A stretch of DNA of 14,681 bases, taken from positions 1 through 14,681 of the forward strand of contig DCXY01000035.1 of NCBI GenBank assembly GCA_002329155.1. The letters run 5' to 3'. Source of the stretch: Stenotrophomonas sp. UBA2124. Lineage in GTDB: Bacteria > Pseudomonadota > Gammaproteobacteria > Xanthomonadales > Xanthomonadaceae. Each line of letters begins with the position of its first letter. Position 1 is the first letter of the stretch. Under the pieces are notes generated by a model. That model saw only the letters and a program-made list of their open reading frames with translations, was not told where the DNA came from and made no database searches. This document shows positions 6,319-14,681 of the stretch, one piece after another. The translations under genes were made by a program, and so were the position numbers.

Positions 6319-6834
6319 TCAGGGCTTTTTCGCTTCCGGCGGCGGGGTGGTGGGCTGGATGCGCACGCGCACTTCTTCCGGCGCCTGCTGCACGGGCGCG
6401 GCGGGCTGTGCCTGCGGTGCCGGCGCTGCCACGGGCGCGGTCGGCGCGGCGCGGTGGCGCAGCATCATCATCAGCACCACACCGGCAATCACCGCCAGCA
6501 GAATGATGCGGATGCGCCAGCCCCAGCTGCGGCCGTTGTTCTGCGCAGGCGCCTCGGCGAAGGCATATTCGGCGGTGGGGTGGTCGCGGCGCGTGGTCTG
6601 CAGCAGGTTGGCATCGCGCAGGATGTCGCGTGCGCGTGGCTGGTCGTTGGCGTGTACCACCCATACCGCCGGGTGGTTGCTGCCGTCGCTCCTGTCCAGA
6701 TAACTGAACTGGCCACGCCGCTTGCTGTGGTACGAGCGGCCATTGGTGACGCGCACTTCGATGTCGGCGTCGCGCAGCATCTGTGCGACGGCTTCGGCGT
6801 TCTCGACGCGCTGGCTGCTGAAAATCTTGCGCAT
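6319..6834 (-). CDS. DUF2007-like membrane protein with N-terminal soluble domain
   Basis: A 171-residue protein. Residues 1-80 look like the DUF2007 putative signal-transducing domain: MRKIFSSQRVENAEAVAQML, then DIEVRVTNGR and a VWVVHANDQPRARDIL strand-helix element. One transmembrane helix lies at about 106-125 (WRIRIILLAVIAGVVLMMML). A Pro/Ala-rich tail (129-171) follows and probably lies on the far side of the membrane. Related Xanthomonas proteins are, from memory, annotated 'pathogenicity-like', but no role can be read from sequence. Its start is 3 nt from the tesB stop, with AAGGAA 6 nt before the ATG inside the end of tesB, so it is almost certainly translated from the tesB mRNA. The family assignment is by recollection, not search. 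Confidence 0.85.
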   Translation of the reverse strand: MRKIFSSQRVENAEAVAQMLRDADIEVRVTNGRSYHSKRRGQFSYLDRSDGSNHPAVWVVHANDQPRARDILRDANLLQTTRRDHPTAEYAFAEAPAQNNGRSWGWRIRIILLAVIAGVVLMMMLRHRAAPTAPVAAPAPQAQPAAPVQQAPEEVRVRIQPTTPPPEAKKP

Positions 6835-6837
6835 GGC

Positions 6838-7737
6838 TTATTCCTTGCCCGCTTCGTCGGCGGACGGCGGGGTGACGCGGATCAGCCCTTCCTGCGCGGT
6901 GCTGGCCACCAGCACGCCATCACGGGTAAAGAACTGGCCGCGGGCCAGGCCGCGTGCATCCTGCGCGCTGGGGCTGTCCAGCGAGTACAGCAGCCAGTCG
7001 TCCACGCGGAACGGGCGGTGGAACCAGATGGCGTGATCCAGCGAGGCCATCTGCACATGCGGCTGGTAGTAGCTGATGCCGTGCGGGAAGGTGGCGGTGC
7101 CCAGCAGATGGAAATCGGAGGCATAGGCCAGCAGCGCCTGATGCAGCTCGGGCGCATCGCCGACCTTTTCGCTCAGGCGCAGCCAGACCTGGTGGTACGG
7201 CGGGCGCTTGGGTGGATTGAGTTCGTCACGCGGGTAGACATGACGGAACTCGAACGGGCCACCGCGCGAAAGCCAGCGCTGTACTTTCACCGGCAGCCGC
7301 TCCAGCACATCGGCGGGCAGCGGGCGGTTGGGTTCGATGTCTTCCGGCTGCGGCACTTCCGGCATCTTGTGCTGGTGCTCGGCACCGCGCTCGGCCTGCT
7401 GGAACGACGCCGCGCAGAAGAAGATCACCTTGCCGTGCTGGATCGCGGTGACCCGGCGCACCGAGAAGCTGCCGCCGTCGCGGGTGCGGTCCACGTCGTA
7501 GATGATGGGGTGGTCGATGTTGCCGGCGCGCAGGAAATAGGCGTGCAGCGAATGCACATGGCGGCCGTTGTCGATGGTGGCCTGGGCGGCGGCCAGCGCC
7601 TGCCCCAGCACCTGCCCGCCGAACACGTACTTGGTGCCGATGTCGCGGCTCTGGCCGCGGAACAGGTTGTCTTCCAGCCGCTCCAGCGAGAGCAGGTCGA
7701 TCAGTTCGGCAACGACGGGTTCAGGGGTGGAGGACAA
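6838..7737 (-). CDS. tesB: Acyl-CoA thioesterase II (TesB), TTG start
   Basis: A 299-residue double hot-dog thioesterase (E. coli TesB 286 aa) that hydrolyses medium- and long-chain acyl-CoA to free acid and CoA in the cytoplasm. Characteristic blocks are FRGQSRDIGTKYVFGGQVLGQAL (26-48), the HSLHAYFLRAGN block (62-73), AYASDFHLL with the putative catalytic Asp208, SLDHAIWFHRPFR (232-244) and ASTAQEG with Gln282. By motif alignment, the E. coli catalytic trio Asp/Thr/Gln becomes Asp208, Ser232 and Gln282, a conservative change at the second. The first codon of the family N-terminus is TTG at 7735-7737. No ATG or GTG occurs between it and the upstream stop, and the next Met is at residue 125, so TTG is the start. 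GAAGG lies 8 nt upstream. It lies between the isomerase-like gene and the DUF2007-like gene. Confidence 0.95.
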   Translation of the reverse strand: MSSTPEPVVAELIDLLSLERLEDNLFRGQSRDIGTKYVFGGQVLGQALAAAQATIDNGRHVHSLHAYFLRAGNIDHPIIYDVDRTRDGGSFSVRRVTAIQHGKVIFFCAASFQQAERGAEHQHKMPEVPQPEDIEPNRPLPADVLERLPVKVQRWLSRGGPFEFRHVYPRDELNPPKRPPYHQVWLRLSEKVGDAPELHQALLAYASDFHLLGTATFPHGISYYQPHVQMASLDHAIWFHRPFRVDDWLLYSLDSPSAQDARGLARGQFFTRDGVLVASTAQEGLIRVTPPSADEAGKE

Positions 7738-7865
7738 GGTGGCGGCCTTCGATTCGACAGGCCGCGATTATAGGGGAGCGCGGCAGCCGGAGCGGCGGGC
7801 GCCGCCGGGCAGGCGGTGCGCGGCACGTGAAGCGCACCCACCTGCAATGCGTTGCCGCGCGCTGC

Positions 7866-8648
7866 TCAGGCCTTGCCCAGGCGCGCCACCAGCGCCTGCA
7901 GCGCGGCCTGCGCATCGGCGGAGAACCATGCATCGACGAAGCGCTCCAGCTGGATGTGCTCCGGCTGCATGGCTTCGTGCAGGTCGGCACGGGCGATGGC
8001 GCGGGTCAGCAGCATCGGCTGGCGCGGCAGCCTGAGCTGGGCCTGCAGCCATGCAACGGCCTGTTCGACCACCTGCGTGGCACCGTCGGCCAGTTCATCG
8101 ACCAGGCTGATGTCCAGCGCACGTTCGGCGCTGACCAGCTGCCCGCCGGCCAGCAGCACGCCGGCGCGGTGGGTGCCGACCACGCGGCGCATCAGGCGCT
8201 GGATGCCTTCCGGCGCCACCAGCCCCACCTGCACTTCGTTCAGGCCGATCACATAGGGCTTGGCCGGGTCCGCGCTGCGCGCCATCACGCGGTAGTCGCA
8301 GCACAGGGCCAGCACGCAACCGCCGGCAGGCGAGTGGCCGGTAAGTGCGGCCACGACCGGAATGCGGCTCTCGGCCAGCGCACGCGCCGCGCCGAAGAAG
8401 GCCTGCCAGCTGTCCATCAGCTTGTGCTTGTCGTCGCCGTGGCGCATCAGGTAGGGCACATCCATGCCGCCGGTGAAAATGCGCTCGCTTCCGGACAGCA
8501 CGATGCCCTGCACATCCTCGGCCATGGCCGTGGCCAGCGCGCCGATCAGTGCGCGGCACAGCTCGGTATCCAGTGCGTTGACCGGCGGGCGGGCAAGGCG
8601 CAGCTCGCGGATGGGGCCATGGTTGATGACTTCGATGAGCGTGGTCAT
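7866..8648 (-). CDS. Enoyl-CoA hydratase/isomerase family protein, likely delta3-delta2-enoyl-CoA isomerase
   Basis: A 260-residue crotonase-fold protein. It has the N-terminal LRLARPPVNALD (16-27), the oxyanion-hole strand IFTGGMDVPYL (57-67), and the SPAGGCVLALCCDYRVMA block (106-123). IGLNEVQVGLVAPEGI (134-149) follows, with Glu138 at the position of the single catalytic glutamate of mitochondrial-type enoyl-CoA isomerases. The GLNE-Q-G-AP pattern resembles those isomerases more than hydratases, which use two glutamates. It would move cis/trans-3 double bonds to trans-2 so that unsaturated acyl-CoAs enter beta-oxidation. The ATG at 8648 gives the family N-terminus; the frame continues upstream through the neighbouring PCu(A)C gene but that is a shadow. 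It precedes tesB by 128 nt on the same strand, suggesting shared transcription for acyl-CoA processing. Confidence 0.9.
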   Translation of the reverse strand: MTTLIEVINHGPIRELRLARPPVNALDTELCRALIGALATAMAEDVQGIVLSGSERIFTGGMDVPYLMRHGDDKHKLMDSWQAFFGAARALAESRIPVVAALTGHSPAGGCVLALCCDYRVMARSADPAKPYVIGLNEVQVGLVAPEGIQRLMRRVVGTHRAGVLLAGGQLVSAERALDISLVDELADGATQVVEQAVAWLQAQLRLPRQPMLLTRAIARADLHEAMQPEHIQLERFVDAWFSADAQAALQALVARLGKA

Positions 8649-8685
8649 GCTGTGGGTTCTCGAACGGCAGGGAGTCGTGGCATCG

Positions 8686-8691
8686 ATGATA
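8686..8691 (-). promoter_or_regulatory. Candidate leftward -10 element lying on the PCu(A)C start codon
   Basis: On the minus strand these bases read TATCAT, five of six matches to the sigma70 -10 box, about 37 nt upstream of the isomerase ATG. On the plus strand the same bases are ATGATA, the first two codons of the PCu(A)C gene. The -35 region is poor, so this is only a candidate. The 37-bp gap between the genes leaves little other room for the operon promoter. Confidence 0.3.
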
Positions 8692-9123
8692 ACCAAACCA
8701 TTCGCGTGCGTATTGATGGCTGCCTTCGCGATGCCTGCTTTCGCGGCCGATGACTGCGTGTCGTTCAAGGAGGGCTGGATACGCCTGCCGCCGATGGCCT
8801 CCATGCCGATGGCTGCGGGCTTCGGCCAGGTGCACAACGCCTGCAGCGCGCCAGTGGCGGTCACCGCGGCACGCGGCGCGGAGTTTGCGGAGGTGAGCCT
8901 GCACGAATCCACCGTGGTGGACGGCGTCAACCGCATGCGCGAGGTGGAGCGCCTGCCGGTGGCGGCGGGCAAGGACGTGGCCTTCAAGCCGGGCGGCCTG
9001 CACCTGATGCTGATGGGCATCAAGCAGCCCCTGCAGGACGGTCAGCGCGTGGCGCTGACGCTGGTGCTGGAGGATGGTCGCGAAGTGCCGGCGGAACTGG
9101 TGGTGAAAAAGCAGGGCGGCTGA
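8686..9123 (+). CDS. Periplasmic copper chaperone of the PCu(A)C family
   Basis: A 145-residue exported protein. Residues 1-20 are a Sec signal peptide ending AFA. The copper site HX10MX21HXM is intact: His73, Met84, His106 and Met108, counted directly. In the family this site binds Cu(I) in the periplasm and supplies it to the CuA centre of cytochrome oxidase, often with Sco. GWIRLPPMASMPMAAGFGQV (30-49) is the usual beta-strand and Met-rich loop. Cys24 and Cys53 could form a disulfide. The start is the ATG at 8686, directly before the signal peptide, with AGGGAG 11 nt upstream. An in-frame GTG at 8677 would be only 2 nt from that site. No sco, cox or cop gene is nearby, so it is an orphan copy. 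It is divergent from the isomerase gene, and a REP pair starts 11 nt after the stop. Confidence 0.93.
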   Translation: MITKPFACVLMAAFAMPAFAADDCVSFKEGWIRLPPMASMPMAAGFGQVHNACSAPVAVTAARGAEFAEVSLHESTVVDGVNRMREVERLPVAAGKDVAFKPGGLHLMLMGIKQPLQDGQRVALTLVLEDGREVPAELVVKKQGG

Positions 9124-9133
9124 GGCCAGACGC

Positions 9134-9214
9134 GTAGCCCGGGTAAGCGAAAGCGCACCCGGGGCTGTTCTCGATGTCAGGCGTTCCCGGGTGCGCTGCG
9201 CTTACCCGGGCTAC
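9134..9214. repeat. Second inverted pair of GTAG-headed REP-like elements
   Basis: The left unit (9134 to about 9165) starts GTAGCCCGGGTAAGCG and closes with ACCCGGGGC. The right unit (about 9186-9214) is its near-exact reverse complement and ends GCCCGG-like into CTAC. The unit sequence is almost identical to the pair at 1400-1492, and it is also about 10 nt beyond a stop codon. The pair lies between two convergent genes (PCu(A)C and the hot-dog thioesterase), 22 nt from the latter's stop, and no other terminator is visible there. It may therefore end or stabilise both mRNAs. Confidence 0.87.
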
Positions 9215-9235
9215 AGGTGCCTGCTGTGCAGTGGC

Positions 9236-9642
9236 TCAGCTCGACGCCTTGCGCACGGCCTCCGGCAGCGGTGCGCTCCTGCCGGTCTGCGTGTCCATCC
9301 AGACCACCACCACATGGCCGTCCGAATACAGCTTGCTCTCATCCTGCTGGTCGAGGATGCGGTGGCCGATGGTTACGCTGCTGTTGCCGAGGCGTTCGAC
9401 GAACAGCTCCACGACGATGTCGTTTGGCCAGATGATCGGCAGGCGGTAGTTGATGTTGGTGTTGGCCACCACCGGCGCGATGCGGTCGGCAAGCGACACG
9501 CCTTCCACGCCCTGCATCCAGCGCACGCGCGCTTCTTCCAGATAGGACACGTACTTGGCGTTGTTGACGTGGCCCATGGCGTCCATGTCACGCCAGCGCA
9601 CGCTGATGGGTACGCGCGCAAGCTGCTTGTGTTCGATGCTCA

Positions 9643-9643
<1 letters not shown>
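9236..9643 (-). CDS. Hot-dog-fold acyl-CoA thioesterase (4HBT/YbgC-like)
   Basis: A 135-residue single hot-dog protein of the 4-hydroxybenzoyl-CoA thioesterase superfamily. The signature WRDMDAMGHVNNAKYVSYLEEAR (17-39) holds the expected catalytic Asp21, followed by the long HVNN helix. RLPIIWPNDIVVELFVERLG is the middle strand pair. It should cleave a small acyl-CoA thioester in the cytoplasm as a dimer or tetramer; the substrate is unknown. The ATG at 9641-9643 shares its A with the uvrA stop (TGATG). A GTG three bases upstream would overlap by 4 nt. AAGG 7 nt before the ATG, inside the uvrA tail, favours the ATG. Translation is probably coupled to uvrA, although no functional link with repair is known. 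Confidence 0.92.
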
Positions 9644-12600
<2,957 letters not shown>

Positions 12601-12674
12601 GGGAGATCCGTTTTTGGCCGCCACCGGTTGGCCCGGCGGCGTATGTGTGGGGGCATTGCTGACGGCAGTCGATC

Positions 12675-12703
12675 AGCCTAGCGGCCTTGTGATTTGGGGG
12701 CAA
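12675..12703 (-). promoter_or_regulatory. Candidate sigma70-type promoter of uvrA
   Basis: On the minus strand TTGCCC (12703-12698) and TAGGCT (12680-12675) are separated by 17 nt. They match consensus at four and three of six positions. The -10 lies 75 nt upstream of the ATG. It is moderate at best. The rest of the gap up to the rplU promoter shows no clear operator. Confidence 0.35.
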
Positions 12704-12788
12704 TTGCCGCCATTGCCAGTGGGGATGCCCCTCATGGCCCCGCTCCCAGGTTGTTGTTCAGGCACGGTTTTCCGGGGCAGGGGGTGAC

Positions 12789-12818
12789 TTGACCCGGACT
12801 CGATCAGGCCGGTAAAAT
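12789..12818 (+). promoter_or_regulatory. Promoter of rplU-rpmA
   Basis: TTGACC (12789-12794) and TAAAAT (12813-12818) are each close to the sigma70 consensus and 18 nt apart. Transcription would start near 12825, giving a leader of about 57 nt. GAGGAAG at 12868-12874 is a strong ribosome-binding site 7 nt before the rplU ATG. This is the best promoter in the window, as expected for ribosomal proteins. Confidence 0.8.
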
Positions 12819-12881
12819 CCCGCTTCTGTCCGCCCTCGACGGCGGCTCAGCGACCACAATAACTACAGAGGAAGTCTGGTC

Positions 12882-13190
12882 ATGTACGCAATTCTGGTAA
12901 CCGGCGGTAAGCAGTACCGCGTCGCGCAGGGTGAAACCCTTCGCGTTGAGAAGCTCGAAGCCGAAGCCGGCAGCGAGATCAAGTTCGACAACATCCTGAT
13001 GCTCGGCGATTCCGACGGCATCAAGCTGGGTGATGCGCTGAAGGGCGCTTCGGTGACCGCCAAGGTCGTGGCCCACGGCCGCGCCGACAAGGTGAAGATC
13101 ATCAAGTTCCGTCGCCGCAAGCACCACATGAAGCGTCAGGGTCACCGTCAGCACTACACCGAAATCCAAATCACCGGCATCGCCGGCTAA
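12882..13190 (+). CDS. rplU: 50S ribosomal protein L21
   Basis: A 102-residue large-subunit protein (E. coli 103 aa) that binds 23S rRNA near L20. It begins MYAILVTGGKQYRVAQGETL and has the RRRKHHMKRQGHRQHYTEI basic block near the C-terminus, both family signatures. Length and start are normal, with GAGGAAG 7 nt upstream. It is followed by rpmA after 17 nt, forming the conserved L21-L27 operon. Confidence 0.99.
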   Translation: MYAILVTGGKQYRVAQGETLRVEKLEAEAGSEIKFDNILMLGDSDGIKLGDALKGASVTAKVVAHGRADKVKIIKFRRRKHHMKRQGHRQHYTEIQITGIAG

Positions 13191-13207
13191 GCTAAGGAGA
13201 ATCCGTC

Positions 13208-13468
13208 ATGGCACATAAAAAGGGCGTAGGCTCCTCGCGCAACGGTCGCGATTCCAACCCGAAGTATCTCGGCGTCAAGATCTTCGGTGGCCAGACCATC
13301 GAAGCCGGCAACATCATCGTGCGTCAGCGCGGCACCCAGTTCCATCCGGGCGCCGGCGTCGGCCTGGGTCGCGACCACACCCTGTTCGCGCTGGTTGACG
13401 GCAAGGTGGAGTTCACCGTGAAGGGCCCGAAGAAGCGTCGTACCGTCAACGTCGTCGCGGAAGTCTGA
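13208..13468 (+). CDS. rpmA: 50S ribosomal protein L27
   Basis: An 86-residue protein (E. coli 85 aa) whose N-terminal tail reaches the peptidyl-transferase centre. MAHKKGVGSSRNGRDS at the N-terminus shows no cleavable extension of the Firmicutes type, and GRDHTLFALVDGKVEF is conserved. AAGGAG at 13194-13199, just after the rplU stop, is 8 nt before the ATG. It is cotranscribed with rplU and followed by a strong terminator. Confidence 0.99.
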   Translation: MAHKKGVGSSRNGRDSNPKYLGVKIFGGQTIEAGNIIVRQRGTQFHPGAGVGLGRDHTLFALVDGKVEFTVKGPKKRRTVNVVAEV

Positions 13469-13487
13469 TTCCGCACGCCGTAGGCGC

Positions 13488-13539
13488 CCACGCCAAGGCG
13501 TGGACACGCTGACGAAAGCCCCGCCTCGGCGGGGCTTTT
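13488..13539 (+). terminator. Tandem hairpins ending rplU-rpmA; second is an intrinsic terminator
   Basis: The first hairpin pairs CCACGCC (13488-13494) with GGCGTGG (13497-13503) across an AA loop and has no U-tract. The second, 13515-13538, is a 10-bp stem AAAGCCCCGC/GCGGGGCTTT with loop CTCG and ends in TTTT. The second is a good Rho-independent terminator about 47 nt past the rpmA stop. It separates the ribosomal genes from obg, which must then have its own promoter or rely on read-through. Confidence 0.85.
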
Positions 13540-13564
13540 CGTTGGTGGCAGCAATACTCAGGCA

Positions 13565-13612
13565 GGCCGGTGGCCGGCCATTACCCGGTCACCCCGGGCG
13601 ATTGGATAGACT
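13565..13612 (+). promoter_or_regulatory. Leader of obg: palindrome and weak -10 candidate
   Basis: The 117-nt gap between the rpmA terminator and obg holds a perfect GGCCGG-TGG-CCGGCC hairpin (13565-13579) and TAGACT (13607-13612), a possible -10 45 nt before the ATG. No matching -35 is clear. No strong ribosome-binding site precedes the obg ATG. Low confidence. Confidence 0.3.
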
Positions 13613-13656
13613 CAGCGGCCGGGCGACCCGCCGCCACTCAGTGGGCAAGCAGAACA

Positions 13657-14681
13657 ATGAAACTTGTAGACGAAGCGGAGATCCAGGTCATCGCTGGCAA
13701 CGGCGGTAACGGCTGCGTCGGCTTCCGCCGCGAGAAGTTCATCCCGCTGGGTGGGCCGGACGGTGGCGACGGTGGCGATGGCGGCAGCGTGTGGATCCGC
13801 GCCGACGAAAACCTGAACACCCTGGTCGATTTCCGCCATGAGCGCATCTTCAAGGCGCAGCGTGGCGAGAACGGCATGGGCCGGCAGGCCTACGGCAAGG
13901 GCGGCGAAGACCTGGTCATCACCGTGCCGGTCGGCACCGTGGTGATGAACGTGGCCACCGATGAAATCATCGGCGACATGACCCGTCACGGCGACCGCCT
14001 TCTGGTGGCCAAGGGCGGCAAGGGCGGCCTGGGCAACATGCACTTCAAGAGCTCCACCAACCGCGCGCCGCGCCAGGCGCTGCCGGGCGAGGAGGGCGAG
14101 GAGCGCCTGCTCAAGCTGGAGCTGAAGCTGCTGGCCGATGTGGGCCTGCTGGGCTTCCCCAATGCCGGCAAGAGCACTCTGATCCGCGCCGTGTCGGCGG
14201 CGACGCCGAAGGTGGCCGATTACCCGTTCACCACCCTATACCCGAATCTGGGCGTGGTGAAGGTGGAGAACTACCGCAGCTTCGTGATTGCCGACATTCC
14301 CGGCCTGATCGAAGGTGCCGCCGATGGTGCCGGCCTGGGTGCGCAGTTCCTGCGCCACCTGCAGCGCACCCGCCTGCTGCTGCACCTGGTGGACATCTCG
14401 CCGATGGAAGGTGGCGTGGAGGGCGTGTCGCCGGTGGAGCAGGTGCGTGCCATCGAGCGCGAGCTGGGCAAGCACGATCCGGAGCTGCTGGAAAAGCCGC
14501 GCTGGCTGGTGCTGAACAAGGCCGACCTGATGTTCGAGGACGAGGCCAGGGCCGCGGCCGAGGAGATCATCAGGGAGCTGGATTGGAAGGCACCGTGGTA
14601 CCTGGTGTCGGCGCTGGGCCGCGAAGGCACCTGGCCGATCATGAAGGACATCATGGCCTTCTTCGACCAGCAGAAGCTGCT
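13657..14681 (+). CDS. obg: GTPase Obg (CgtA), partial at the right edge
   Basis: The first 341 residues of a roughly 350-residue essential GTPase that binds late 50S ribosomal intermediates and responds to ppGpp. The Gly-rich Obg fold covers about 1-158 (GNGGNGCVGFRREKF and the GGPDGGDGGDGG loop). The G domain follows: G1 GFPNAGKS (166-173), switch region DYPFTTLYPNLG, G3 DIPGLIEGA from Asp213, G4 NKAD (287-290) and G5 SAL. The ATG at 13657 gives the family start MKLVDEAEIQV. The frame is open to the window end without a stop, so only a few C-terminal residues should be missing. The gene order rplU-rpmA-obg is widely conserved and ties ribosome assembly genes together. Confidence 0.98.
   Translation, partial: MKLVDEAEIQVIAGNGGNGCVGFRREKFIPLGGPDGGDGGDGGSVWIRADENLNTLVDFRHERIFKAQRGENGMGRQAYGKGGEDLVITVPVGTVVMNVATDEIIGDMTRHGDRLLVAKGGKGGLGNMHFKSSTNRAPRQALPGEEGEERLLKLELKLLADVGLLGFPNAGKSTLIRAVSAATPKVADYPFTTLYPNLGVVKVENYRSFVIADIPGLIEGAADGAGLGAQFLRHLQRTRLLLHLVDISPMEGGVEGVSPVEQVRAIERELGKHDPELLEKPRWLVLNKADLMFEDEARAAAEEIIRELDWKAPWYLVSALGREGTWPIMKDIMAFFDQQKL

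Noticed and set aside
6193..7773. 526-codon plus-strand frame opposite tesB and the DUF2007-like gene
   Set aside because: It is a shadow of two well-supported minus-strand genes with low-complexity composition and no motif.
7793..7807. CGGCGG-GCG-CCGCCG hairpin between the isomerase gene and tesB as a terminator
   Set aside because: It has a short stem, a 3-nt loop and no U-tract on either strand. This is likely chance in GC-rich DNA, and it would split a plausible operon.
8649..9023. N-terminal extension of the isomerase frame through the PCu(A)C gene
   Set aside because: The extension is antisense to a gene with an intact signal peptide and copper motif, and the family N-terminus begins at 8648.
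12601..12881. LexA/SOS box upstream of uvrA
   Set aside because: I looked for CTG-N10-CAG and TTAG-N6-TACTA patterns on both strands and saw none. A CTG...CAG near 12660-12675 has the wrong spacing.

Overview
The window is GC-rich chromosomal DNA from a gammaproteobacterium, most likely Stenotrophomonas or a close relative in Xanthomonadaceae. This is inferred from the protein sequences (PurT, Bpt, UvrA with a lysine-rich tail, Obg), from GTAG-headed REP-like elements of the kind described in Stenotrophomonas maltophilia, and from the codon usage. It is mainly core housekeeping sequence. There is no transposase, integrase, phage gene, tRNA, rRNA or CRISPR array.

Layout. A 118-bp near-perfect inverted repeat opens the window and is followed by purT (+), the formate-dependent purine enzyme. 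A GTAG-type REP pair and a U-tract hairpin usable on both strands separate purT from a leftward group: bpt (N-degron leucyltransferase), a small four-cysteine lipoprotein, and an endonuclease/exonuclease/phosphatase-fold lipoprotein. Divergent from bpt is a secreted five-EF-hand protein (+) with its own terminator. It converges on a leftward sigma factor gene whose product carries a multi-pass membrane domain at its C-terminus.

Next comes a leftward set that looks like an operon: an enoyl-CoA isomerase-like protein, tesB (TTG start) and a DUF2007-type membrane protein. Only 37 bp separates this set from a rightward gene for a periplasmic copper-binding PCu(A)C protein with an intact HX10MX21HXM motif. 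A second GTAG REP pair follows it.

The right third holds uvrA (-), whose stop overlaps the start of a hot-dog thioesterase gene. Divergent from uvrA are rplU-rpmA, with a good sigma70-type promoter and a strong terminator, and then obg, which runs off the right edge.

How the genes work together. The clearest functional unit is fatty-acyl-CoA handling: isomerase plus TesB together, and a second thioesterase downstream of uvrA. The ribosomal proteins and Obg form the usual translation and ribosome-assembly neighbourhood. No wholly new multi-gene system is evident. The most unusual single item is the sigma factor fused to a membrane domain (4969-6180), followed by the His/Met/Gly-rich insert in the EF-hand protein and the very tight isomerase/PCu(A)C divergence. 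Start codons were chosen from ribosome-binding sites, signal peptides and family N-termini. Remembered family facts were not checked against a database.
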